Assembly (NCBI GenBank): GCA_937907715.1
Contig: CALERM010000121.1
Location: 1 to 15,978, forward strand
Length of the DNA stretch: 15,978 nucleotides
Direction of reading: 5' to 3'
Source: an uncultured Clostridia bacterium
Lineage (GTDB): Bacteria > Bacillota > Clostridia > Oscillospirales > Oscillospiraceae
In this document: piece by piece, positions 6,422 through 12,113 of the stretch
How the letters are laid out: the number at the start of each line of letters is the position of its first letter
How positions within the stretch are numbered: position 1 is the first letter of the stretch
Program-made: the position numbers and the translations under genes
The notes under the pieces: model-generated
Database searches by the model: none
What the model saw: only the letters and a program-made list of their open reading frames with translations
Told to the model about the DNA's origin: nothing

Positions 6422-7174
6422 ATGGAGCAATCGGAAATCAGGCAGCTTTTACAGGCGGTTGCTGCGGGCGAACGCTCGGTTGACGACGCGCTTTTGCAGC
6501 TCAAGGAAGCCCCCTTTGAGGATCTGGGCTTTGCAAAGCTGGATCATCACCGCGCGCTGCGCCAGGGCGCTGCCGAGGTGATCTACGGCGCGGGCAAGAC
6601 GCCCGAGCAGATTCTTAAAATCACACAGGCGATGCTCCGTCATGGGCAGAAAACCGTCCTGATCACACGGCTTTGCAAAGAGGCGGCAGAATTTCTTACC
6701 CCGCAGCTGCCGCTCACCTATCATGAGCTTGGGCGCGTCGGCATTGCGGGAATAACGCCGGAGCCGACCGGGCGCGGAAAAATCGTCGTTGCAACCGGCG
6801 GCACGAGCGATCAGCCTGTTGCTGAGGAAGCTGCTCTCACCGCAGAGGCGCTCGGAAATGAGGTCGTGCGGCTCTACGACGTGGGCGTCGCGGGGCTTCA
6901 CCGGCTGCTGTCTCATACCGACGACGTCATGCAGGCACAGGCGATTGTCGCGATTGCCGGTATGGAAGGAGCGCTTGCAAGCGTTATCGGCGGGCTTGCC
7001 GACTGCCCGGTCATCGCGGTGCCGACCAGCGTCGGCTACGGCGCAAGCTTTGGCGGCGTGGCAGCGCTTCTTGCGATGCTCAACTCCTGCGCCAGCGGCG
7101 TGAGCGTTGTGAACATCGACAACGGCTTCGGCGCGGGCTACCTTGCCAGCATGATCAACCACATCGGTACATAA
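6422..7174 (+). CDS. larB: LarB, nicotinate adenine dinucleotide carboxylase/hydrolase (NPN cofactor)
   Basis: 250 residues, the usual family length. The N-terminal part has the conserved AKLDHHRALRQGAAEVIYG (38-56) followed by KTPEQI. The C-terminal part (about 118-245) is the PurE/AIR-carboxylase-like domain with VATGGTSDQPVAEEA (123-137), RLYDVGVAGLHRLL and SVVNIDNGFGAG (228-239). LarB carboxylates C5 of the pyridinium ring of NaAD and hydrolyses the phosphoanhydride, giving P2CMN for LarE. The ATG follows the larE stop closely and uses GGGGAGATAAGC from the larE end as its ribosome-binding region, so translation is probably coupled. Confidence 0.94.
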   Translation: MEQSEIRQLLQAVAAGERSVDDALLQLKEAPFEDLGFAKLDHHRALRQGAAEVIYGAGKTPEQILKITQAMLRHGQKTVLITRLCKEAAEFLTPQLPLTYHELGRVGIAGITPEPTGRGKIVVATGGTSDQPVAEEAALTAEALGNEVVRLYDVGVAGLHRLLSHTDDVMQAQAIVAIAGMEGALASVIGGLADCPVIAVPTSVGYGASFGGVAALLAMLNSCASGVSVVNIDNGFGAGYLASMINHIGT

Positions 7175-7199
7175 CCTTTCAAACAGGTTCGACATTTTA

Positions 7200-7221
7200 T
7201 TTCGCGTCTGCGGGCGCGAAA
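7200..7221 (+). promoter_or_regulatory. Hairpin in the larB-larC spacer
   Basis: TTTCGCG and CGCGAAA form a perfect 7-bp stem with an 8-nt loop in the 65-nt gap before larC. No U tract follows, so it is not a terminator on the plus strand. It ends about 18 nt before the larC start, upstream of the weak SD (GAGG). It may set the LarB:LarC ratio or protect processed mRNA; function unknown. Confidence 0.3.
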
Positions 7222-7239
7222 CGCTACGAGGTTTACGAT

Positions 7240-8442
7240 ATGAGAGTTTTATATCTGGACTGCTCGATGGGGGCGGCGGGCGACATGCTGATGGCAGCGC
7301 TATATGAGCTGCTGGACGATAAGCCCGCGTTTCTCGATACCATGCGCGCACTCGCGCTTCCGGGCATTGAAATTTTTGCCGAGCCCGCCGTCAAGTGCGG
7401 CATCACAGGCACGCACATGCGGGTTCTGGTCCGCGGCGAAGAGGAGCTGGACGCACTGCACGAGCATCTGCATGCGCATGAGCATGCGCATATGCACGAA
7501 CATGTGCGCCATCACACGGGGCTGCACGAAATCGAGCATCTTTTGTCGCATCTGGATCTGCCGCAGGCAGTGCGCGACGACGCGCTGGCGGTCTACCGGC
7601 TGATTGCAGACGCAGAGTCGAAGGTCCACGGCGCGCCCATCGATCAGATTCATTTTCACGAGGTCGGCACGCTCGACGCGCTGGCGGACGTGGTCGGCGT
7701 GTGCCTTCTGATGCATTTGCTTTCGCCGGAGAAGATTTTCTGCTCCAACGTGCATGTCGGCTGCGGGCAGGTCCGCTGCGCCCATGGCGTTTTGCCGGTT
7801 CCCGCGCCCGCGACGGCGCTTTTGCTGGAAGGCGTTCCGATCTACGGCGGCGCGATTGCCGGCGAACTCTGCACCCCGACAGGCGCGGCGCTGCTTCGCC
7901 ATTTTGTCACAGAGTTTGGCGCCATGCCCGCCATGCGCCTGTCCAGAACCGGCTACGGCATGGGAACGAAGGATTTCCCCGCCGCCAACTGCGTGCGCGC
8001 GATGCTGGGCGAAACGGAGGCGCCCACGCAGGAGATTCTGGAGCTTTCGTGCAATCTCGACGACTGCACCGGAGAAAGTCTCGGCTTCGCGATGGAGCGG
8101 CTGTTTGACGCGGGCGCGCTGGACGTATATACAACGGCGGTCGGTATGAAGAAAAACCGCCCCGGCGTTCTGCTCACGTGCATGTGCAGACCCGAAGACC
8201 GCGAAAAAATGGTGGAGCTTTTGTTCCGGCACACAACGACTCTCGGTGTGCGTGAAGCAAACTTCCGCCGCTACACGCTCTCGCGGGAAAGCAGAACCGT
8301 CCAAACCCCGGATGGCGACATTCGCGTCAAAATTTCCTCCGGCTACGGCATGCGGCGCGAGAAAGCAGAGTTTGAGGATCTCGCCGAAATCGCTCGAAAA
8401 ACCGGCAAAAGCCTTTCGGAACTCCAAAAAGATATTCTATAG
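7240..8442 (+). CDS. larC: LarC, nickel-pincer cofactor nickel insertase (cyclometallase)
   Basis: 400 residues in one uninterrupted frame. The start MRVLYLDCSMGAAGDMLMAAL is characteristic. A His-rich segment (74-104) has 13 His in 31 residues. Then come KVHGAPIDQIHFHEVGTLDALAD (128-150), the VPVPAPAT/GELCTPTGAALL core (186-219), and a C-terminal domain from about 265 beginning SCNLDDCTGE. LarC uses CTP to insert Ni into P2TMN, completing NPN. In Lactobacillus plantarum larC is split and needs a ribosomal frameshift; here the domain junction is fused. The start ATG has ACGAGG at about 8 nt. Last gene of the cluster, followed by strong hairpins. The His segment may bind or store Ni ions; that is inference. 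Confidence 0.94.
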   Translation: MRVLYLDCSMGAAGDMLMAALYELLDDKPAFLDTMRALALPGIEIFAEPAVKCGITGTHMRVLVRGEEELDALHEHLHAHEHAHMHEHVRHHTGLHEIEHLLSHLDLPQAVRDDALAVYRLIADAESKVHGAPIDQIHFHEVGTLDALADVVGVCLLMHLLSPEKIFCSNVHVGCGQVRCAHGVLPVPAPATALLLEGVPIYGGAIAGELCTPTGAALLRHFVTEFGAMPAMRLSRTGYGMGTKDFPAANCVRAMLGETEAPTQEILELSCNLDDCTGESLGFAMERLFDAGALDVYTTAVGMKKNRPGVLLTCMCRPEDREKMVELLFRHTTTLGVREANFRRYTLSRESRTVQTPDGDIRVKISSGYGMRREKAEFEDLAEIARKTGKSLSELQKDIL

Positions 8443-8447
8443 CAAAA

Positions 8448-8479
8448 CAGCGCGCCGCAGCGAAAGCTGCGGCGCGCTG
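8448..8479 (-). terminator. Strong GC hairpin between larC and xerD
   Basis: CAGCGCGCCGCAG / CTGCGGCGCGCTG is a perfect 13-bp stem with a CGAAAG loop. On the minus strand it is followed by TTTTGC, so it best serves as the xerD terminator. It lies 6 nt past the larC stop, so it could also impede or stabilise the larC transcript end. Confidence 0.7.
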
Positions 8480-8492
8480 TCAGATTCATGCC

Positions 8493-8530
8493 AGAAGCCC
8501 GCGCAATCCAGTCGGACTGCGCGGGCTTCT
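8493..8530 (+). terminator. Second GC hairpin, larC-side terminator
   Basis: AGAAGCCCGCGCA / TGCGCGGGCTTCT forms a 13-bp stem around a 12-nt loop that can itself pair TCC with GGA. On the plus strand it is followed by CTTATG, a weak U tract. It directly abuts the xerD stop at 8532. Together with the hairpin at 8448-8479 it separates two convergent transcripts. Confidence 0.6.
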
Positions 8531-8531
8531 C

Positions 8532-9413
8532 TTATGCCTTGGGGTGATATTTATTGTAGACGGATTTGAGATTCTGCTTGACCAGATGCGCATAGACCTG
8601 CGTCGAGGAAATGTCGCTGTGACCGAGCATCTCCTGAATGGACCGAAGGTCCGCGCCGTTTTCCAGCAGATGCGCGGCAAAGCTGTGCCGCAGGGTGTGC
8701 GGCGTGATGTCCTTGTCAATCTGCGCCTTTTCCTGATAGTATTTGATGATTTTCCAGAAGCCCTGCCGACTCATGCGCTCGCCGGACACGTTCACAAACA
8801 GAGAATGCTCCGACGGGGTCGCCAGCATTTTCAGCCGCACGTCGTCCATGTAGGTGTGAAGCGCCTGCACCGCTTCGGGGTAGAGCGGAATAATGCGCGT
8901 CTTGCCGCCAGACTCGCAGCGGATGAAGCCACCCGTGATGCTCACATCGTCCACATTCAGGTTGATCAGCTCACTGACACGGATGCCGGTTGCATACAAA
9001 ACCTCGAGCATCGCCTTGTCGCGGCAGCCCTTCATATCGCTGGTGCGCGGCTGCTCGAGCAGCAGCTCGACCTCTTTGCCGCTCAGAATCTGCGGCAGCT
9101 TCTTTTCCGCCTTCTCGACCTTGATGTTATGTACCGGGTTCTGCTCGATTTCGTCCTCACTGAGCGCAAACAGATACAGGCTCTTGAGTGACGCCAGACA
9201 GCGCGAGACCGTCGCCGGAGATTTTCCGATTGATTGCAGCCACTGCATGTAGGCGCTGACCACGCTCTGGTCGGCTTCAAGAACATCAACGTCAATGCCG
9301 GACAGATATGACGCATACTGCCGGATGTCTCGCATGTAGGATGAGACCGTATTGGCAGAGGCGTGTTTGGTATGGATGAGGTAGTCTTCGTATCTGGCAA
9401 TGATGTTGTCCAT
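8532..9413 (-). CDS. xerD: Site-specific tyrosine recombinase XerC/XerD family (XerD-like)
   Basis: 293 residues. The N-terminal SAM-like core-binding domain (about 1-90) is followed by a catalytic domain with all six catalytic positions: R145 (ATGIRVSEL), K171 (GGKTR), H239 and R242 (HTLRH), H265 (GHSDISSTQ) and Y274 (VYAHL). Size and motifs match Xer recombinases that resolve chromosome dimers at dif. XerC and XerD cannot be told apart firmly from one protein. Start: ATG at 9413 with GGAAGG at 7 nt; an open in-frame extension to 9677 is rejected, since it would reach into the promoter and has no comparable ribosome-binding site. No other recombination gene or target gene cassette lies beside it. 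Confidence 0.9.
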   Translation of the reverse strand: MDNIIARYEDYLIHTKHASANTVSSYMRDIRQYASYLSGIDVDVLEADQSVVSAYMQWLQSIGKSPATVSRCLASLKSLYLFALSEDEIEQNPVHNIKVEKAEKKLPQILSGKEVELLLEQPRTSDMKGCRDKAMLEVLYATGIRVSELINLNVDDVSITGGFIRCESGGKTRIIPLYPEAVQALHTYMDDVRLKMLATPSEHSLFVNVSGERMSRQGFWKIIKYYQEKAQIDKDITPHTLRHSFAAHLLENGADLRSIQEMLGHSDISSTQVYAHLVKQNLKSVYNKYHPKA

Positions 9414-9648
9414 GTTCTGACCTTCCAAACTTGCGGCGCTCATGCATGAAACCGTGCAAACCAGCAGAATAGCCGCCGCAGCGCCCGCCGACCACAAGAT
9501 GTGGTGTGCATCAAAGCAAGCAGGCGCATGCAGGTTCTCTCTGCCGGACAGCCAGGGCAAACGCACGCCGCAGCGTATTCCCGGGGAAAAAATGCAAATT
9601 ATGAAATCCACGTTATTTCTACCAATGGCAAATCCGGGAAGTGTCCTT

Positions 9649-9677
9649 ACTATACCGCAAATCGCTTGAGATTTCAA
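9649..9677 (-). promoter_or_regulatory. Sigma-A-like promoter for xerD
   Basis: -35 TTGAAA (9672-9677), 17-bp spacer, -10 TATAGT (9649-9654) on the minus strand. The start would fall near 9642, giving xerD a leader of about 230 nt. One copy of the 24-nt repeat lies immediately upstream of the -35. Confidence 0.55.
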
Positions 9678-9678
9678 G

Positions 9679-9702
9679 AAAAATCCGAACTTTTCGAAAT
9701 CT
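9679..9702 (+). repeat. 24-nt direct repeat, copy 1
   Basis: Five A then (T)CCGAACTTTT(C)CGAAATCT; it matches the copy at 9767-9790 except for one inserted base in each. It contains the small inverted repeat CGAA-CTT-TTCG and lies just upstream of the xerD -35 box. Confidence 0.6.
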
Positions 9703-9708
9703 TTGTAA

Positions 9709-9747
9709 ATTATGACAAAGTGTTATGTTAATGGTATTATGTAAAAT
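9709..9747 (+). repeat. Tandem TTATG-type motif, three copies
   Basis: Three similar units begin at 9710 (TTATGACAAA), 9723 (TTATGTTAAT) and 9737 (TTATGTAAAAT), spaced 13 and 14 bp. The last, extended to ATTATGTAAAATTA (9736-9749), recurs exactly in inverted orientation at 10549-10562, and 12 bp of it recur at 10571-10582. The unit resembles the XerD-binding arm of bacterial dif sites (about TTATGTWAAMT), remembered not searched. Confidence 0.55.
9712..9740 (+). promoter_or_regulatory. Candidate plus-strand promoter without a matching gene
   Basis: ATGACA (9712-9717), 17 bp, TATTAT (9735-9740): five of six matches in each box. It points away from xerD and toward the 3' end of the small membrane protein gene on the opposite strand. 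No convincing plus-strand gene follows. Confidence 0.4.
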
Positions 9748-9766
9748 TAGTAACTCGGAGCTGTCC

Positions 9767-9790
9767 AAAAACCGAACTTTTCCGAAATCT
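9767..9790 (+). repeat. 24-nt direct repeat, copy 2
   Basis: Second copy of the element at 9679-9702, 88 bp away and in the same orientation. The two copies bracket the tandem TTATG motif and the plus-strand promoter. Confidence 0.6.
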
Positions 9791-9910
9791 CTACCACATC
9801 TGGTGGCGTTTGCGGTGCGGTGATTCCAAATATGGTTTATGAAGGATTCCTTGCACGAGCAGTTCAATATGTAAATACAATTTACTATTTTGCAGGATGC
9901 AGGATTTCTT

Positions 9911-10309
9911 TCACCGGTACCGTCTGCCGCCTTTTGGCTTCCGGCTGACCAGCAGACACGCCAGCGTCGATGCCGCCAGCGCAGGCGCCGCAACCCAAAG
10001 AACGCCGTCAAGCGGCGCGCTCACAAACAGCAGGTTGCCAAACAGCAGCAACAACAGATATCCAGCCGTACACGCCAGCGTATAAAGAAGCCTTCGCTGA
10101 GAAAAGCCCCTCGCCGCGACCAGGCTCCCTGCAAATGCAGCCAGCGTGTTGGCGCACAGACCTGCGGTCGGAATGCTTCCCTGCCCAATCGCGCCGCTCA
10201 GCACCAGCGCAGACGCGATTGCTGTCAGCACAAGCAGGAAACCCAGATCTGCCGCGCTCCCAATCGCAAGCTGTGCCGGAACGCTCCGCGTTCCTTTTTT
10301 CTTTGCCAT
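9911..10309 (-). CDS. Small four-helix membrane protein, TIGR04086/YrzE-like
   Basis: 132 residues with a basic start (MAKKKGTR), four predicted transmembrane helices (about 18-40, 47-66, 73-96, 101-122) and a basic tail ending KPKGGRRYR. Size, topology and the conserved-looking N-terminal GLxxA/FAGSLVAARG part recall the TIGR04086 (YrzE) family of Firmicutes, which has no known function. The assignment is by pattern only. In other Clostridia this family often lies near yajC and the SCIFF peptide genes; those are not here. A strong AAAGGAGGGG precedes the ATG by 4-5 nt. It stands alone between two AT-rich intergenic regions. Confidence 0.7.
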   Translation of the reverse strand: MAKKKGTRSVPAQLAIGSAADLGFLLVLTAIASALVLSGAIGQGSIPTAGLCANTLAAFAGSLVAARGFSQRRLLYTLACTAGYLLLLLFGNLLFVSAPLDGVLWVAAPALAASTLACLLVSRKPKGGRRYR

Positions 10310-10423
10310 ACATTCCCCTCCTTTTTGCTACAGCGTATGCCCTTTCCGCGGCGTTTATGCCCTGCTTGTACTGCGTGCAGTTTTGTTTACCATAATCATA
10401 ATCCGCAAGTTTCGCAGCGCAGC

Positions 10424-10453
10424 TTATTCACACTGTACACAACGTTTTCCACA
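10424..10453 (+). promoter_or_regulatory. Cluster of DnaA-box-like 9-mers
   Basis: TTATTCACA (10424-10432) is an exact match to the DnaA consensus TTATNCACA. CTGTACACA (10433-10441) matches 7 of 9 and TTTTCCACA (10445-10453) 8 of 9. All are in the same orientation and the outer pair is 21 bp apart, two helical turns. AT-rich DNA follows. No dnaA or dnaN is nearby, so a full origin is not claimed. Confidence 0.35.
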
Positions 10454-10548
10454 GATGATTCTCTTCCTGTTTTCAATTGAAAATTTAATTTTTCCCAAAT
10501 TATAGGTTGCATTGAAAATGAAGAACTCTAATGCGTAAAGGTGCAAAA

Positions 10549-10582
10549 TAATTTTACATAATCTTGTTTTATTTTACATAAT
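10549..10582 (-). repeat. Two direct copies of ATTATGTAAAAT, inverted relative to 9736-9749
   Basis: On the minus strand the 12-mer ATTATGTAAAAT occurs at 10571-10582 and again at 10551-10562, 20 bp apart. The second extends to the 14-mer shared with 9736-9749. These inverted copies bracket the small membrane protein gene. Confidence 0.6.
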
Positions 10583-10606
10583 GCTTCCTTTTGAAGCCGA
10601 GCCGTC

Positions 10607-10639
10607 AAAAAAAGACGCACCGCCGTGCGGTGCGTCTTT
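10607..10639 (-). terminator. Intrinsic terminator of polA-rimI-tsaD
   Basis: AAAGACGCACC / GGTGCGTCTTT, extended by two inner G-C pairs, forms a stem of 13 bp with a 3-nt loop. On the minus strand it is followed by a run of seven T. It lies 12 nt past the tsaD stop. A classic Rho-independent terminator. Confidence 0.9.
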
Positions 10640-10650
10640 GGCTGTTCCGT

Positions 10651-11667
10651 TTATTCGTAGGGCTGCTCAATCGAGCGCGTGGCAAAGGCGTTGAGGTCCT
10701 GCCCCGCCCTTGTTCCGGCGAGAAACTCATAATACCCCTGGCTGCCGATCATTGCGCCGTTGTCGCCGCACAGGGAAAGCGGCGGCGTATAGAGCGCTGC
10801 GCCGAGCTTTTCGCAGGCGTCCTTAAAATCCGCGCGGATGCGGGAATTTGCGGCGACACCGCCCGCAATGGCGAGCTTTTTATAGCCGCTTTCCTTGAGC
10901 GCCTGCATCGTCCGCGGTACCAGCATCTCGCTGACCGCTTTGGAAAACGACGCGCAAAGAGACGGCACATCGATGCTTTCACCCTTCTGCTCATGCATGT
11001 GAATGAGGTTGAGCGCCGCCGTTTTCAGTCCCGAGAAGGACATGTCCAGCGGATTTCCCGAGAGCTTCGTGTGCGGCAGCGGGTATTTATCCTCGTCACC
11101 GGTCTTTGCGCACCGATCTAACGCAGCGCCTCCGGGATACGGCATACCGAGCACGCGCGCAACTTTGTCGAAGCACTCGCCCGCCGCGTCGTCGCGCGTG
11201 GTGCCGAGGATTCTGAAGTCTGTGTAGCCCCGCACGTCGACAATCAGCGTATGTCCGCCCGAGACAACCAGACAGATGAACGGCGGCTCCAGCTCCGGGT
11301 ACGCCAGATAGTTTGCCGCGATATGCCCGCGGATATGGTGGACCGGAACAAGCGGCAAATCCAGCGCATAGGCGGCCGCCTTCGCAAAATTCACGCCGAC
11401 CAGCACCGCGCCAATGAGTCCCGGCGCATAGGTGACGGCAATGGCGTCCAGACCCTTGCGCGTCAAGCCGCTCTGCAAGAGCGCCTGGTCCGCCAAGCCG
11501 TAAATTGCCTCAATGTGCTTGCGCGACGCAATTTCCGGCACCACGCCGCCATAGAGCTTGTGAAGCTCCACCTGCGAGGCGATGCAGTCGGTCAGGATTT
11601 CCCGTCCGTTGCGGACAATGGCGACCGCCGTCTCATCGCAGGAGGACTCTACCGATAGAATATTCAT
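10651..11667 (-). CDS. tsaD: TsaD, tRNA threonylcarbamoyl-adenosine transferase
   Basis: 338 residues, full length for the Kae1/TsaD family. It has the N-terminal LSVESSCDETAVAIV (4-18), the metal-binding HIRGH (111-115), VSGGHT (135-140), MSFSGLKTA (209-217), AGGVAAN (268-274) and CGDNGAMI (300-307). TsaD with TsaB and TsaE transfers threonylcarbamoyl from TC-AMP to A37 of tRNAs reading ANN codons (t6A). The ATG overlaps the rimI stop as ATGA. tsaB and tsaE, which often precede rimI in Bacillus, are not in the window and must lie elsewhere. Confidence 0.96.
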   Translation of the reverse strand: MNILSVESSCDETAVAIVRNGREILTDCIASQVELHKLYGGVVPEIASRKHIEAIYGLADQALLQSGLTRKGLDAIAVTYAPGLIGAVLVGVNFAKAAAYALDLPLVPVHHIRGHIAANYLAYPELEPPFICLVVSGGHTLIVDVRGYTDFRILGTTRDDAAGECFDKVARVLGMPYPGGAALDRCAKTGDEDKYPLPHTKLSGNPLDMSFSGLKTAALNLIHMHEQKGESIDVPSLCASFSKAVSEMLVPRTMQALKESGYKKLAIAGGVAANSRIRADFKDACEKLGAALYTPPLSLCGDNGAMIGSQGYYEFLAGTRAGQDLNAFATRSIEQPYE

Positions 11668-12113
11668 GTTGGAATTTCCTTTCTGAGGATGCGTGCATCC
11701 TCCTTCGGATGAAAATAGTAGTTGGGGCGCCGACCCACCTGTGCAAAGCCGAGCGAGGTATAGAGCCGGATTGCCGGTTCGTTCGAGTCGCGCACCTCAA
11801 GGGTCAGCGACACAACGCCCTTTTCGCGAAGACGCCGGCAGAGCGCCAGCACAAGCTGCCGCGCAATCCCCTGCCGCCGCGCCGTCTCGCGCACGGCAAG
11901 ATTCATCATATCCGCTTCATCCAGAACGCTCTGGCTGCCCACATAGCCGAGAACGGTATCGCTGTCTTTTGCAACCAGCCAGAGGCTCAGCTCGTTCTGA
12001 AGCTCATTTGACAGAATCTGCTCGGACCATGGGTCTGAAAAGCATGCCGCCTCCAGCGCCGCCACCTGCGGCACGTCGTCCTGTGTCATGGGAACAACAT
12101 TTATATTCATCAC
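11664..12113 (-). CDS. rimI: RimI-type ribosomal protein S18 alanine N-acetyltransferase
   Basis: 149 residues of GNAT fold. The acetyl-CoA pyrophosphate loop is RRQGIARQL (79-87), preceded by the beta-strand DMMNLAVR. The RimI-typical LEVRDSNEPAIRLYTSLGF (105-123) and RRPNYYFHPKEDARIL (128-143) follow. Acetylates the N-terminal Ala of S18 in bacteria; some homologues act more broadly. The start codon pair ATGATG overlaps the polA stop as ATGA. Position directly before tsaD is the common Firmicutes arrangement and supports RimI over other GNATs. Confidence 0.92.
   Translation of the reverse strand: MMNINVVPMTQDDVPQVAALEAACFSDPWSEQILSNELQNELSLWLVAKDSDTVLGYVGSQSVLDEADMMNLAVRETARRQGIARQLVLALCRRLREKGVVSLTLEVRDSNEPAIRLYTSLGFAQVGRRPNYYFHPKEDARILRKEIPT

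Larger units (their letters stand above)
9414..9910. other. 497-nt intergenic region, xerD leader and AT-rich control region
   Basis: No convincing gene. 9414-9645 is GC-normal and would be the 5' leader of xerD if the promoter at 9649-9677 is real. It contains only short ORFs without Shine-Dalgarno sites. 9660-9890 is distinctly AT-rich and holds two opposite candidate promoters, two copies of a 24-nt repeat, a tandem TTATG-containing motif, a small palindrome GTAAAT-ACA-ATTTAC (9871-9885) and a tandem TGCAGGA pair (9891-9904). The palindrome could act as a weak end for the small membrane-protein gene, but there is no clear U tract. Confidence 0.6.
10310..10650. other. 341-nt intergenic region, AT-rich, with motifs
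   Basis: No gene supported. From left to right it holds the ribosome-binding site of the small membrane protein gene, GATTATGATTATGG on the minus strand (10389-10402), three DnaA-box-like 9-mers (10424-10453), the palindrome TTTTCAATTGAAAA (10470-10483), a minus-strand TATAAT (10499-10504) without a good -35, two direct copies of ATTTTACATAAT (10551-10562, 10571-10582) and the tsaD terminator. The likely promoter of the membrane protein gene is in here but I cannot fix it. Confidence 0.6.

Noticed and set aside
9414..9677. N-terminal extension of the recombinase up to 9677
   Set aside because: Xer proteins are about 290-310 residues; the ATG at 9413 has a good ribosome-binding site and the extension runs into the promoter.
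9720..9747. Full dif site at the TTATGTAAAAT element near xerD
   Set aside because: Only the XerD-type arm matches (10 of 11 to the B. subtilis arm); the 11-bp left arm GTGTTATGTTA has no resemblance to ACTTCCTAGAA. Kept as a half-site-like motif only.
9832..9948. Plus-strand ORF of 38 codons starting MVYEGFLARAVQ
   Set aside because: Lacks a Shine-Dalgarno site, overlaps the end of the membrane protein gene, no recognisable similarity. Could only matter if the orphan promoter is active.
10470..10483. CodY box at TTTTCAATTGAAAA
   Set aside because: CodY sites have one base between TTTTC and GAAAA; here there are four.
9736..10582. Definite phase-variable invertible element
   Set aside because: The inverted repeats are only 12-14 bp, one end has two direct copies, and the enclosed DNA has no promoter that would obviously switch a neighbour. 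Left as a testable option.
10310..10650. Chromosomal replication origin
   Set aside because: Three DnaA-like boxes and AT-rich DNA are suggestive, but no dnaA, dnaN, rpmH or gyrB is present and three boxes are too few.
10591..11658. Plus-strand frames opposite tsaD
   Set aside because: Arg/His/Gln-rich translations typical of antisense frames in GC-rich DNA; no ribosome-binding sites.
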